From contig NZ_RQGG01000013.1 of the NCBI RefSeq assembly GCF_004769665.1, forward strand, positions 124,001-188,000: 64,000 nucleotides of DNA, given 5' to 3'. The notes under the pieces were generated by a model. It was not told the origin of the DNA, searched no databases, and saw nothing but the letters and a program-made list of their open reading frames with translations. This DNA is from Leptospira kemamanensis (GTDB lineage: Bacteria; Spirochaetota; Leptospiria; Leptospirales; Leptospiraceae). Positions 44,976 through 54,708 of this stretch are shown here, one piece after another; positions within the stretch are counted from its first letter, which is position 1, and each line of letters opens with the position of its first letter. Position numbers and translations under genes: made by a program.

Positions 44976-45748
44976 TTCGAAGTTTAATCTTCCTCATCAC
45001 AATCACTTTCATTACGCATTGTAGCACTTCCCCAACGGGTCGAAAACAAATCATTCTCGTCAAAGACGACCAAATGAATGAAATGGGAAACGAAGCCTTT
45101 GCGGATATGAAATCAAAAACACCCATTGATCCAAGATCCAATACCAATGCTTATGTGAAATGTATTGTGGAATCTCAACTGCAAGTGACAACGGATACAA
45201 CTGGTGTTACCAATTGGGAAGTAGTTGTCTTTAAAGATAATACTCCCAATGCCTTTGCTTTACCTGGCGGAAAAATCGGAGTTTATACGGGAATGTTTTC
45301 CGTTGCAAAAAACAAAGATCAGTTAGCTGCTGTGATTGGACATGAAATTGGGCATGTGATTGCACGCCATGGAAATGAACGTGTTTCTCAAAACCAACTT
45401 GCTTCTGGATCGATGAAAGTATTGGAAACTATGGGAAAACCTACAGTAGCAGGTGCCCTCGGTATGGGTGCAAAGTTCGGAGTACTTTTGCCTTTTTCCA
45501 GAAAACATGAATCGGAAGCAGATCTCATTGGTTTGGAAATTATGGCAAAGTCTGGGTTTGATCCGAGAGAAAGTGTTAATCTTTGGAAGAATATGAGTGC
45601 TATGAGTTCTGGAAAACCAAACGAACTTTTATCAACGCATCCTTCTGATGAAACGAGGATGAAACAACTAAATGAAGCAATGCCAAAAGCAATGGCATTG
45701 TATGAAACTGCTTTGCAGTCTGGCAAAAAACCAAACTGCCAATTATAA
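44972..45748 (+). CDS. M48-family metalloprotease, lipoprotein
   Basis: 258 residues from the ATG at 44972, overlapping the previous stop by ATGA. The signal peptide (MIRSLIFLITITFITHC) ends in a lipobox-like ITHC, so Cys17 is likely lipidated. The catalytic zinc motif is GHEIGHVIARHG, with the third ligand Glu in the HESEADLIGLEIM segment. NAFALPGGKIGVYTGM is the usual M48 substrate-groove strand. Resembles E. coli LoiP and the BepA protease domain, which act on outer-membrane assembly; no TPR domain is attached. Follows a c-di-GMP gene only by overlap. Confidence 0.93.
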   Translation: MIRSLIFLITITFITHCSTSPTGRKQIILVKDDQMNEMGNEAFADMKSKTPIDPRSNTNAYVKCIVESQLQVTTDTTGVTNWEVVVFKDNTPNAFALPGGKIGVYTGMFSVAKNKDQLAAVIGHEIGHVIARHGNERVSQNQLASGSMKVLETMGKPTVAGALGMGAKFGVLLPFSRKHESEADLIGLEIMAKSGFDPRESVNLWKNMSAMSSGKPNELLSTHPSDETRMKQLNEAMPKAMALYETALQSGKKPNCQL

Positions 45749-45756
45749 ACGAAAAT

Positions 45757-46302
45757 TCATTCGCAGAGTAATTTTCTTCCAGAGATTTTACAGTTTCTGG
45801 ATTTTCCTTCCTCTAATAAAACTCCGATACCTTCTTGGCCATCGGAGCTAAAGTCACCTGATACGGATTTACCATCTTTGAACGTATAGGTTCCTTTTCC
45901 ATTGATTTGACCGTTTTGAAATTCCCCAACGTATTTATCCCCGTTTTTAAATGAATACTCTCCAGGGCCTTGTTTTTTATCTTCCACATAGGTTCCGTTA
46001 AACTTTTCCCCATCGGCATATAAAAAATTTCCACTTCCATCTCTTACATCATTTTTAAAAGAACCTGTGTATACATCTCCATTGTCGTATACATATTTAC
46101 CTACGCCGTTGACGCAGTTGCCTTCGATACAACCGAATTTTTTTCCACCTTTTTCAGGGTCTTCTAAATTGGCACTACGTGAATTTGATTTCGAATCTTG
46201 GTCTTTCCCATCTGTAGATTCTTTTGTATCATTGGATGCACAGTTAACGAATAAAAAAACGAATACAATTCCCAAAAGGATAGTTTGCCGATAAAATTTC
46301 AT
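45757..46302 (-). CDS. MORN-repeat lipoprotein
   Basis: 181 residues. Signal peptide with lipobox-like LFVNC (Cys21 probable lipidation site). A polar linker (about 22-55) is rich in Ser, Asp and Lys. Then four or so MORN repeats follow the pattern YxGxFxxGxxxGxGxxxY: VYDNGDVYTGSFKND, YADGEKFNGTYVED, FKNGDKYVGEFQNG, FKDGKSVSGDFSSD. MORN repeats often bind lipids or act as spacers at membranes. Convergent with the M48 gene, 8 nt between stops. Function not determined; surface or periplasmic scaffold is a guess. Confidence 0.88.
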   Translation of the reverse strand: MKFYRQTILLGIVFVFLFVNCASNDTKESTDGKDQDSKSNSRSANLEDPEKGGKKFGCIEGNCVNGVGKYVYDNGDVYTGSFKNDVRDGSGNFLYADGEKFNGTYVEDKKQGPGEYSFKNGDKYVGEFQNGQINGKGTYTFKDGKSVSGDFSSDGQEGIGVLLEEGKSRNCKISGRKLLCE

Positions 46303-46347
46303 AATTACTCCAAATCCGTCTCTATTGGACAGGTCTAAAATAAAAAA

Positions 46348-48342
46348 TCAATTCAAAAAGTAGTTTTGGATGGATTGAAACGGATCAGGTGACCCATCAT
46401 TTTGGCTCTGTTTTTCCTTTTTTGTATTTTCCTGATTCTGTAACTTTTCCCATTTGGTAAACAAATCTTTATCGTTTGGCAAATCGGATACGAAACGGCT
46501 AACGGACGTAAATCGATTTTTTTCATTTGTGACCGGATAGGTTAAGTACAGGGTAGATTTGGCCCTGGTGATTGCCACATACAACAATCTACGTTCTTCT
46601 TCCAATTCTTGCACTGTTTTGATTCTGTGATTAGGTAAAATTCCTTCCACAACTTGCATGGTCACCACATACTTCCATTCCAATCCTTTTGCCGAATGGA
46701 TGGTGGAAAGAGTGACAAATTCATTTTCCTTATCGTCTAGAGATCCAATTTCCTTTCCTTCCACTGGATTTAAGACCAATTGGGAAAGATATTCAGTGAG
46801 ATTGGTTTCTTTTTTCGAAAGGAACCGGAGTGCTTCTAAATCAGGTTTTCGTTTCTCAGCATCATCGTATGTGTTCTCGAGAATTGGTAGATAATGAGTT
46901 AAAATCTGTTCTAAAATTTGATATGGGTTCGATTGTTCTTTTGGAATTGCATGCAAACATTCTAATAATTTGACAAAAGAAAGTTTTGTTTGTTCCGGAA
47001 ATCCCAAAAAGAAATTAGGATCATTTTTGTAATCAAAATGATTTGTTTCCAGTTGTTTGTATAAAAGGTGAGCATATTTTTTACCAATATGATCTTCCAG
47101 TAACAAAATACGATTCCATGAAAGAATGTCCTTTGGATTTTCGATTACTTTTAAATAGGCAATGGTATCCTTGATATGTGCTAAATCTAAAAATCGTTTT
47201 CCACCATACTTACGATATGGAATTTTTTTAGCAGTCAATTGCATTTCCAATAGGTGTGAAGAGTATCCTGCCCGAAAAAGAACCGCCATATCAGAAAATG
47301 ATTCTCCATTTTCACTCAGTTCTAACAATAATGAGGAAATCCATTCAGCTTCTTCTTCCAGATTTTCTAATTTTACTAAAAAAGGTTTTTCTAATAATTT
47401 TGGTTTATTAGAAAAAAGATTTTTTTTATAATTTTCTTTACTTCCTTCTAAAACCGCATTGGCAACATCTAAAATAGGTTGTACACTTCGATAGTTTTCT
47501 GTTAGTTGAATGATCTTTGTGTTTGGGAAAATTTTGGGAAAATCCAACATATTTCGAACATTGGCACCACGAAATCCGTAGATACATTGAGCATCATCTC
47601 CAACCACCAGAATATTTTGGTGTTTACTTGCAAGCAAACAGGCGATATGTGCTTGGATTCGATTTGTATCTTGGTATTCATCCACAAGGATATATTGGTA
47701 AACCGAAGCCATTTTTTCGCGGATGGTTTCGTCCGACATCAAGATACTTCTTGTGAAATCGAGTAAATCATCAAAATCCAATGCATCGTGTTTTCGTTTG
47801 AATTCGATAAACTTGGTTTTGATTTCTTGGATCTCTTTGGTTAACCCGATAAACATTGGGTATTCTTTTTGGATGAGTTTATCTAGTGAGATTTGCAAAT
47901 TAAAACTGGTAGAAAAAATTTCCGCCAAGGTTTCTTTTTTGGGGAATCGTTGTTTTGTATTAGGTGTGACGATTTGATCTCTTGCCATCCCCACAAAACC
48001 CAAGGTGTCTTCCTCATCTAAAATTGTAAAATTAGGATGTACGGAAATAGAATGCCCATACCGACGGAGAAACAATTGGCAAAAGGAATGAAAGGTTCCT
48101 CCCTTTACAGACATCATCCTTTGGTCAAGGATTCCCGCGGCACGACCAAGCATTTCCTTGGCTGCTCTTCGAGTAAATGTGAGTAGGAGAATGGATTCAG
48201 GATTTGTACCTGTTTTGACAAGGTGGGCAAGTTTGTGTACAAGTGTATTGGTTTTCCCCGTACCTGCACCAGCGACGACTAAAATGGGACCATCTTTTGT
48301 GTGTACCACTTCGTTCTGGGCATCATTTAAATCCATCGTCAC
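46348..48342 (-). CDS. UvrD/PcrA/Rep-type ATP-dependent DNA helicase
   Basis: 664 residues, superfamily 1A helicase. LNDAQNEVVHTKDGPILVVAGAGTGKT holds the Q-motif and Walker A near the N-terminus. LVDEYQDTNRIQAHI is Walker B (motif II), VVGDDAQCIYGFRGA is motif III, LTENYRSVQPILDVAN motif IV, TIHSAKGLEWKYV motif V and RRLLYVAITRAK motif VI. Acts in repair, recombination or replication fork restart with 3'-5' polarity known for the family. It is shorter at the C-terminus than PcrA/UvrD (about 720-750), and which of UvrD, PcrA or Rep it corresponds to is not resolvable here. Divergent from the receiver-kinase gene. Confidence 0.94.
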   Translation of the reverse strand: MTMDLNDAQNEVVHTKDGPILVVAGAGTGKTNTLVHKLAHLVKTGTNPESILLLTFTRRAAKEMLGRAAGILDQRMMSVKGGTFHSFCQLFLRRYGHSISVHPNFTILDEEDTLGFVGMARDQIVTPNTKQRFPKKETLAEIFSTSFNLQISLDKLIQKEYPMFIGLTKEIQEIKTKFIEFKRKHDALDFDDLLDFTRSILMSDETIREKMASVYQYILVDEYQDTNRIQAHIACLLASKHQNILVVGDDAQCIYGFRGANVRNMLDFPKIFPNTKIIQLTENYRSVQPILDVANAVLEGSKENYKKNLFSNKPKLLEKPFLVKLENLEEEAEWISSLLLELSENGESFSDMAVLFRAGYSSHLLEMQLTAKKIPYRKYGGKRFLDLAHIKDTIAYLKVIENPKDILSWNRILLLEDHIGKKYAHLLYKQLETNHFDYKNDPNFFLGFPEQTKLSFVKLLECLHAIPKEQSNPYQILEQILTHYLPILENTYDDAEKRKPDLEALRFLSKKETNLTEYLSQLVLNPVEGKEIGSLDDKENEFVTLSTIHSAKGLEWKYVVTMQVVEGILPNHRIKTVQELEEERRLLYVAITRAKSTLYLTYPVTNEKNRFTSVSRFVSDLPNDKDLFTKWEKLQNQENTKKEKQSQNDGSPDPFQSIQNYFLN

Positions 48343-48422
48343 AATACAGAGATTTGTTGTCTGGTTTCTGTTGACAAACGGAAATTATTCTGTTTGATTG
48401 TTTGGACTGGTAATGTAAAACA

Positions 48423-49514
48423 ATGACAACAATGGTTGGCACCGAAAAAGAAACAGATGTAAAGAAGATTCTCGTAGTAGAAGACGAGAGGATCATTGCC
48501 ATTAATATTTGTTCGACATTAAAACAATATGGTTACCAAGCAAGTTATGTGTCAGAAGCAAACGATGCCTTGGAACAAATTGAAGCGGAACATTTTGATT
48601 TGGTTCTCATGGACATCATGTTAAATGGTCCCATGGATGGAATTGAAATTGCGGGAAGAATCAAACGCACCAAGGAAATCCCTGTCATTTATCTCACAGC
48701 GTATTCCGATGAAGCCACCATCAACCGTGCCAAAACCACAGAACCTTTTGGATACTTAATCAAACCCTTTAATAGCCGGGATTTGTACATCTCGGTAGAA
48801 ATGGCCATTTATAAATCCCAAGTACAAAAACACATTCGTGTTGTGGAAAGTAGACTTGCGGAAAATCAAAAATGGGAAACCATTGCCCTTGTTGCTTCGG
48901 GAATTTCCCATGAAGTGAATAATCCTCTCACTTCCATACTAAATTTGGCAGACCTCATCGCTTTAGAAGCGAAAAAAACTTCGAACACTTCCTTAAAAGA
49001 AAAAGCAGACAAAATTACAGAAGAGTCAGAACGAATTGCAAAGATTGTCAAAAATTTAGTGTCCTATTCGCAATCGACCAACTCGCAGTGGACGTATTCA
49101 AATCTGGTGAGCATTTTAAGTGACACACGATCTTTTTTACACCAATACTTTTTAAAAGAAGGCATCCAATGTGAATTGGAAATGGGGGACATTCCTCATG
49201 TCTATTGCCAACCGCAGAAAATCAAACAAGTCCTTCTCAATCTCATCCAAGATGCAAGGCTTCGTGTGAACACAAGAGAAGACTCGATTGGCAGAAAAAT
49301 TGCTGTTTCCCTCTCGATAACCGAAGACAACGGAAATGAATTTGTGGAAATCAAAATCAAAGACAATGGGGGAGAAGATCTGATGATGGGAATCTCCCAA
49401 ATGAACTCCCTGGATGTCACAAGAAGTATCATTGCAGAACACAAAGGGAACCTCAGGCGGGATGATCTACAATCCGCTTGGATTTTCACCTTGCCTGTCG
49501 TGAAGCCAATTTAG
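48423..49514 (+). CDS. receiver-histidine kinase fusion protein
   Basis: 363 residues. A complete receiver domain is at the N-terminus (KILVVEDERIIAIN with the acidic pair, LVLMDIML with the phosphoacceptor Asp64, and YLIKPF with Lys114). A coiled linker leads to a HisKA-like dimerisation helix with the H-box ASGISHEVNNPLTS (His163). The ATPase part is short: an N-box-like LLNLIQDARL and a G1-like KIKDNGGEDLM are recognisable, but the ATP lid is poor and there is no strong G2. Such receiver-first hybrids usually act as inputs from another kinase. An ATG 9 nt downstream is an equally possible start. Confidence 0.88.
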   Translation: MTTMVGTEKETDVKKILVVEDERIIAINICSTLKQYGYQASYVSEANDALEQIEAEHFDLVLMDIMLNGPMDGIEIAGRIKRTKEIPVIYLTAYSDEATINRAKTTEPFGYLIKPFNSRDLYISVEMAIYKSQVQKHIRVVESRLAENQKWETIALVASGISHEVNNPLTSILNLADLIALEAKKTSNTSLKEKADKITEESERIAKIVKNLVSYSQSTNSQWTYSNLVSILSDTRSFLHQYFLKEGIQCELEMGDIPHVYCQPQKIKQVLLNLIQDARLRVNTREDSIGRKIAVSLSITEDNGNEFVEIKIKDNGGEDLMMGISQMNSLDVTRSIIAEHKGNLRRDDLQSAWIFTLPVVKPI

Positions 49515-49528
49515 TTTGGAAATAAGGA

Positions 49529-49879
49529 CTAAGGATGACCCAAGAGAATGGGCTTTTTTTCCTGTTTAGGCATTTCTATCATTTTAAAGAACAACTCAAT
49601 TCGGTTGGAATGCAACATCCAATTGTCTTCCGATAAAAGACCTGCTAAAAAGAAATTGAAATCTTTGTAGTGCGCAAAGGAAATTTGAGGGTTTTTCGTA
49701 AAATCCAGAAGAACGGCTAAAGCCAAACGATTGGCACTCTCCAGAGGTCCAAATCCATCCGTTGTGATTTGGATGGAAGGTTCCGGTACTTGGACACAGT
49801 GTTCTTCGATTCCCTCTCTAATTTTTAGAGTGTACCGCAGAGTACCAGGGATTCTTTCGCCAGAGTAGGTTTTCGCCAT
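49529..49879 (-). CDS. small conserved hypothetical, DUF6166-like
   Basis: 116 residues, soluble. Opens MAKTYSGERIPG and has a central FGPLESANRLALAVLLDFTKNP, followed by YKDFNFFLAGLL. This pattern (YxGxR start, then a xxGGxGPAQLALALLLD-like block, then YxxF) matches what I remember of small DUF6166 proteins; the match is by pattern only. No catalytic motif. It converges on the receiver-kinase gene with 14 nt between the stops; a short weak stem followed by T's lies there. Function unknown. Confidence 0.6.
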   Translation of the reverse strand: MAKTYSGERIPGTLRYTLKIREGIEEHCVQVPEPSIQITTDGFGPLESANRLALAVLLDFTKNPQISFAHYKDFNFFLAGLLSEDNWMLHSNRIELFFKMIEMPKQEKKPILLGHP

Positions 49880-50054
49880 TCAAAACTCACCTATGCCCAA
49901 AGATTCAAGCCCTTAGATTATGTCCATTTCAGAGAAACTTATGCAACCTCTTTTTTGTATGGATGGAGGAGATTCTACCTCGAATTTCTACCTGGTTTTC
50001 CATTGATTTTTTCGATAGGTGTAAAACTGTCGTTCTATACTTCTGAAGCCCGCT

Positions 50055-53012
50055 GTGCAAAAATCCATTCGTTTTCTCATCCCTATTTGTTCTTTGCTCA
50101 TCGGAATGGAAATTCTGGCACAGGATACGAATGGCTTAAAATTACTCTTTCCTGACCAAACTTTACTCTCAAAAAACCAACAAGAAGAAGAGAGAAAACA
50201 AACCACGGCTCAAATCCAACGAGGAATTGTGCGAAAATCCGTGGATGCGATGACGGACAGAGAAGTAGAAGACAATCTTCGTAACTTAGGATTGAATCCA
50301 ACGGGAACAATTTATAGTAAACGGGAAAGACTTAGGGAAGCGTTAGTCCCACCCGAAGAACAACCGTTAACTCCCGAATCACTCCTCAGCTCTCAACCTA
50401 AAAAAGGTCCCCCGATTCAAATCCAAAACGCGGCGGAAGGGCAACTCTTAAACATTGATAAAACCAAAGGTGGTGTTCTTGTTTTAAGAGGGAAAGTTCG
50501 AGTCAAAATCAAAGCTGGTGAACTGGTTGCTGATTCTGTATCCATCGATTCGGCAAGGCAAGAAATCTATGCGGAAGGTGGTGTCGAGTACAAAGATGGA
50601 AATGCCAAAGTAGTGGGAGATCGTATGATTTACGATCTCAAACTAAACCAAGGTGTTGTATACAATTCGAAATTGAGTATGTTTCCCTCACACTTCATTG
50701 GGCAAAAAATCAAACGATTAGATGAAAAACGATATTTATTAGAGATGGGTTACTTTACTGCTTGTAATGCAGAATTGCCACATGAATCGTTTCAGGCAAA
50801 ACGAATCATCATCCATGATGATCGTACGGTCGTAGCACAATGGGTATCTTATAAAGTAGGTGGAACCACTCTATTTATGTTCCCTCTCCTTTATAATTCG
50901 GAATCAGGAAATGGTGTTACCACACAATTTGGTAAAAACAATTCCCAAGGATACTTTTGGCAGAACTCATACCAATGGTCTGACTCTTATCCTAACAACT
51001 TATTTTTAGCAAATGGATATAAGTTTCGTTTTGATGTGTATGAAAAAACAGGACAAGCTGCCCAACTGGAGATGTGGAAACTCTCTCCAATCCTCAATTA
51101 CAATATCAATTTAGGATATGCAAATTATAAAAATAACGCCATCACACCTGTTTATGAAGATCGATTTAAAAACCTTGGAATTGGAAATGTTGCCGTCACA
51201 AATAATGTAGATAAAGGAGAGATGTTTCCCAATTCAGGACTCCCTTACCGCAATACAGGCGTTAACTATGATCCATGGTGGAAAGCTGATTTAAGGTTAA
51301 ACGCAAAATTTAATGATTTTTCAAAAGATGCTACACGTAACTTCCAAGTGCAATATGAAAACTACAGCAATCGATTGTTTGATTATGAATTTGGAAATCG
51401 TTACCAACCATCCAATTCCTTACAATCAATGTATACCTATCGAGATGTTCGGTTTGGTCTCATCCGTAACTTACTTAACTGGAACTTCAATTATACGGAA
51501 AACAGAGGAGATTTAAGTGTTGGAATTTCGATGAGTCGAACGCTTGTCTACCAAATCCAAGCCAATCAATACTTTGCAGCACAAGATACTTTACCTGCAG
51601 TTACTATTCGTAACTCAAGTAACATCGGTCTCGTTCCAGGAACAGCAAGTCCAATTTATTGGGATATGTTATTCCAAACCAATATCAACCGAATTTATGG
51701 TCCACCACAACAAAAGGTAAACCCAATCAATGGGGTTGTGGATCCTAGAAGCCAATTTCAAGACTATGTGTTACGTTCCCAAACCAATGTGATTGGGGAA
51801 ACAGGACTTCGTTCTCCGATTGCAGTGGGAACGTATGTTTCTTTCACGCCTTCTGTTTATATGGGAGCAACAAAACAAACAGTGGAATTTCCTGGAACAG
51901 GCAGTGAATTAAATGGACCCGACCGAGATGTAAACCGTGCTTACGCAACATTACTCAAACAACAATCTTATCAATATGTGCGTCAATCCCATACGGTTCG
52001 TATGGGAATTCCAGAAATCTTTTTGTCTACCACCTATCGCCGTTTAGATGCTGATAAAGCAGAAGCAAAAGATCCGATCTTAGGAAATTTACGCCAACAC
52101 GAAGCTGAATTGTCATTAGAAAGTTATGCATTAAATGATTGGGATATTTCTGTAAGAACCATTCGTGATTTAAGACAATTTTCTTCCGCGTACAATCCTG
52201 GACTTACAAATATGCAACGTTGGTATTATACTGTTGTAAGAGTGGGTGGTTTTTTTGATTTTGTTGATGGATTTACCACGAGACGACCTAGTTTACTCGA
52301 AAGAAAACGGAATTTTTATTCAGGTCTTTTCGTTAACAATGATTATGTTCACCATACTCCCCAAAATCGATCTTTATCAAACAACCTAACTTTATCTTAT
52401 AAAATGGGTGGTTTTTCTTGGCCTATCATTCGAGCCTTCCGAAGTTTAGAAATTGGTTCTACGTGGTATCATGTTTATAAAGACAGTTTCCTCGACAGTT
52501 ATCGTTTTTTCTTTAAAACAGATGTGAAAGTAACAAGATATACGGGTGTAGAACTTGAACTGGATTCCCGAGTCACTGAACCTTGGCGCTTAACTGCATT
52601 AGCACAAGGGCAGTTTTATGCCCTCAATACAAGTCCGGAATTATATACTTCACAAACAGGAACCAATTACGACCAAACAACAATTTGGGAAGACCTTGCG
52701 GCAGGAACGGGTGCCCAAGGACAAAATGAAAGGCAAAAAACTGTATTTAATATCAATCGGTTTATGATGACCTTAAAAATGGACCTACATAACTGGGAAT
52801 ACCGTTTGGGATATAGTATGAATTTACGGGCGTTACCTGGTGGTTTAACACTTAACAACCAATTAACTTTCTATGACCAATCCGTTTATTTATCTGTGAA
52901 CCTCACCAACTTCAGTTTTGGAGATTCCGCATCCGCTCAAGCGACAAGAGTTCGTTTGTATCGATTTAGAAAACGTCCTTTGGATGGGACAACGACAGAC
53001 TTAACGGAATAA
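50055..53012 (+). CDS. lptD: LptD-like LPS-assembly outer-membrane protein
   Basis: 985 residues, GTG start. Signal peptide (MQKSIRFLIPICSLLIGMEILAQ). A SAP-like or charged helical region (about 50-110) precedes an OstA/LptA-type jellyroll domain (about 125-235: GGVLVLRGKVRVKIKAGE, ADSVSIDSARQEIYAEGGVE, VVGDRMIYDL). The remaining 700 residues alternate aromatic and polar residues as in a large beta-barrel, ending in a long loop-and-strand pattern (SVYLSVNLTNFSFG). LptD inserts LPS in the outer leaflet with LptE. Its partner genes are not in view, but the next gene makes the first step of a glycan on a lipid carrier. Only one candidate disulfide-type Cys (in YFTACNAE) is obvious. Confidence 0.88.
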   Translation: MQKSIRFLIPICSLLIGMEILAQDTNGLKLLFPDQTLLSKNQQEEERKQTTAQIQRGIVRKSVDAMTDREVEDNLRNLGLNPTGTIYSKRERLREALVPPEEQPLTPESLLSSQPKKGPPIQIQNAAEGQLLNIDKTKGGVLVLRGKVRVKIKAGELVADSVSIDSARQEIYAEGGVEYKDGNAKVVGDRMIYDLKLNQGVVYNSKLSMFPSHFIGQKIKRLDEKRYLLEMGYFTACNAELPHESFQAKRIIIHDDRTVVAQWVSYKVGGTTLFMFPLLYNSESGNGVTTQFGKNNSQGYFWQNSYQWSDSYPNNLFLANGYKFRFDVYEKTGQAAQLEMWKLSPILNYNINLGYANYKNNAITPVYEDRFKNLGIGNVAVTNNVDKGEMFPNSGLPYRNTGVNYDPWWKADLRLNAKFNDFSKDATRNFQVQYENYSNRLFDYEFGNRYQPSNSLQSMYTYRDVRFGLIRNLLNWNFNYTENRGDLSVGISMSRTLVYQIQANQYFAAQDTLPAVTIRNSSNIGLVPGTASPIYWDMLFQTNINRIYGPPQQKVNPINGVVDPRSQFQDYVLRSQTNVIGETGLRSPIAVGTYVSFTPSVYMGATKQTVEFPGTGSELNGPDRDVNRAYATLLKQQSYQYVRQSHTVRMGIPEIFLSTTYRRLDADKAEAKDPILGNLRQHEAELSLESYALNDWDISVRTIRDLRQFSSAYNPGLTNMQRWYYTVVRVGGFFDFVDGFTTRRPSLLERKRNFYSGLFVNNDYVHHTPQNRSLSNNLTLSYKMGGFSWPIIRAFRSLEIGSTWYHVYKDSFLDSYRFFFKTDVKVTRYTGVELELDSRVTEPWRLTALAQGQFYALNTSPELYTSQTGTNYDQTTIWEDLAAGTGAQGQNERQKTVFNINRFMMTLKMDLHNWEYRLGYSMNLRALPGGLTLNNQLTFYDQSVYLSVNLTNFSFGDSASAQATRVRLYRFRKRPLDGTTTDLTE

Positions 53013-53014
53013 TT

Positions 53015-54415
53015 ATGTTAAAAGAAAGAAGCCAATCCTTTAAACTTTTGTTTCTGGTTACTGACTTTTTTATCGGTTTAACTAGTTTTTTATGTGCTTA
53101 TGTGATTCGGTACTATCTATCACCTGACTCAAGTTTTCAAATCCAAACCATTGAACCAGTTTACTATTTGATTTTAGGAATCGTTCTTGGGTTTTCTCAA
53201 GTGTTATCTTTTTTATCCATCGATTTGTATCATCCCAGAAGAGGTTTATCGTTTTCGGATGAATTATTTGCTATCATATCAGGTGTTGTTTTAAATTTAC
53301 TTGTTGTACTTTCCTTACTTTTTTTCTTTCGAGGAGAAAGTTTTTCACGCCTTGTCATTGGTTATTTTGCTGTTTGTACTGTCGTTCTAACTTCTTTTTC
53401 TCATTTTGTTTTAAGAACCTTTATGCAATATTTAAGAAGTAAAGGTTACAATCTTAAGGCAGTTCTCATCATAGGAACGGGAAAATCTGCTATCAATTTT
53501 TCGAAAACATTAGGCAAACATTCGATTTACGGTTATACAGTAAAAGGTTTTGTATCTGGTAAAAAAAACCTCTCACCCAAAATCATTCAAACCGTTACAA
53601 CGACAAAATCACTGGAATCCTTTGTAGAAAATAACCATATTGATTTAATCGTATATGCTCTTTCTCACGAAGAAGGGGATTCATTGAAAGACGTCATCGA
53701 TATTGCAGACTTTCATGGAATTGATTTAAAAGTAATTCCTAGTTATGAAGAAATTGTAACTGCCAAAGGAAGAGTGGAAGTTCTGGATGGAATTCCTATC
53801 ATTTCCATCCGAAATATTCCACTTCGTTTAGGATACAATTTGGTATTAAAACGAAGTTTTGATATTGTTTTTTCCTTAGTTTTTATACTCTTATTTAGCC
53901 CTTTTTATCTTCTCATTGCACTGCTTGTCAAACTAACAAGTAAAGGTCCCATCTTTTACAAACAAGAACGAGTTGGTTTGGACAACAAAGTATTTGGAAT
54001 GATTAAATTTCGTTCCATGGTGGTACAAGCAAAAGAGAAATCAGATACACTTTGGACAGTCAAAGACGATCCCAGAGTTACTGCAGTCGGCGCCATTCTC
54101 CGTAAACTTTCATTAGACGAAACACCGCAATTTTTCAATGTCTTGTTAGGTGATATGTCAGTAGTGGGTCCAAGACCTGAACGTCCTTTTTATGTAGAAA
54201 AATTTCGAAACGAACACCACCAATACATGCGTAGGCATGCTGCAAAAGCGGGAATTACTGGTTGGGCACAAGTCCAAGGATTTCGTGGTGATACTTCCAT
54301 TGAAAAGAGAATCGAAGCTGATATATTTTATATAGAAAATTGGTCATTGTTACTTGATATCAAAATCATTTTACTTACACCACTGAAAGCGATCATAGAT
54401 AGGAATGCATATTAG
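53015..54415 (+). CDS. polyprenyl glycosylphosphotransferase (undecaprenyl-phosphate sugar-1-phosphate transferase)
   Basis: 466 residues. Five membrane helices in the N-terminal part, a Rossmann-like middle domain (VLIIGTGKSAINFSKTLG, about 145-250), then the C-terminal bacterial sugar transferase domain: KRSFDIVFSLVFILLFSP (reentrant helix), KGPIFYKQERVGLDNKVFGMIKFRSMV in short pieces, DETPQFFNVLLGDMSVVGPRPERPF and KAGITGWAQVQGFRGDT. This is the WbaP/WcaJ/Pgl-type initiating enzyme of O-antigen or exopolysaccharide synthesis. The sugar (galactose, glucose or other) cannot be told from sequence. Begins 2 nt after lptD, so an operon is likely, consistent with LPS synthesis. Confidence 0.93.
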   Translation: MLKERSQSFKLLFLVTDFFIGLTSFLCAYVIRYYLSPDSSFQIQTIEPVYYLILGIVLGFSQVLSFLSIDLYHPRRGLSFSDELFAIISGVVLNLLVVLSLLFFFRGESFSRLVIGYFAVCTVVLTSFSHFVLRTFMQYLRSKGYNLKAVLIIGTGKSAINFSKTLGKHSIYGYTVKGFVSGKKNLSPKIIQTVTTTKSLESFVENNHIDLIVYALSHEEGDSLKDVIDIADFHGIDLKVIPSYEEIVTAKGRVEVLDGIPIISIRNIPLRLGYNLVLKRSFDIVFSLVFILLFSPFYLLIALLVKLTSKGPIFYKQERVGLDNKVFGMIKFRSMVVQAKEKSDTLWTVKDDPRVTAVGAILRKLSLDETPQFFNVLLGDMSVVGPRPERPFYVEKFRNEHHQYMRRHAAKAGITGWAQVQGFRGDTSIEKRIEADIFYIENWSLLLDIKIILLTPLKAIIDRNAY

Positions 54416-54423
54416 GAAGCCAT

Positions 54424-54708
54424 ATGGATGAAAAAGAACTTAAAAACATTGCAAATTTAGCAAAACTCAATATCGAAGAATCCGAAATTGCTGGGATGTT
54501 AAATGATTTCTCTCGTATCGTACAATACGTTGATGAAATCAAAAACTTGGATACATCCAAAGTTGGTGATGATGAAATTTACGAACAAATTTTCTACGAA
54601 CTTAGGAAAGATCTAAGCGAAAACGCTTTAAAACGAGATGATTTAGCTAAAATTGCACCTTCGTATGAAAATGGTTATGTGGTCGTGCCAAAGGTAATTG
54701 AAACATGA
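54424..54708 (+). CDS. gatC: aspartyl/glutamyl-tRNA amidotransferase subunit C
   Basis: 94 residues, normal for Gat[25 protein letters not shown] and [14 protein letters not shown] are the family's core helices, and [27 protein letters not shown] the C-terminal hook that wraps around GatA and GatB. It stabilises the amidotransferase that converts Glu-tRNA(Gln) and Asp-tRNA(Asn). Overlaps gatA by ATGA. Confidence 0.95.
   Translation: MDEKELKNIANLAKLNIEESEIAGMLNDFSRIVQYVDEIKNLDTSKVGDDEIYEQIFYELRKDLSENALKRDDLAKIAPSYENGYVVVPKVIET

Noticed and set aside
49539..49560. CCCA...TGGG followed by T-run as a terminator for the receiver-kinase gene
   Set aside because: Only a 4-bp stem and inside the 3' end of the convergent gene; too weak.
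50036..50041. TATACT as a -10 box for lptD
   Set aside because: No -35 at the right spacing and the implied start lies only a few bases before the GTG.
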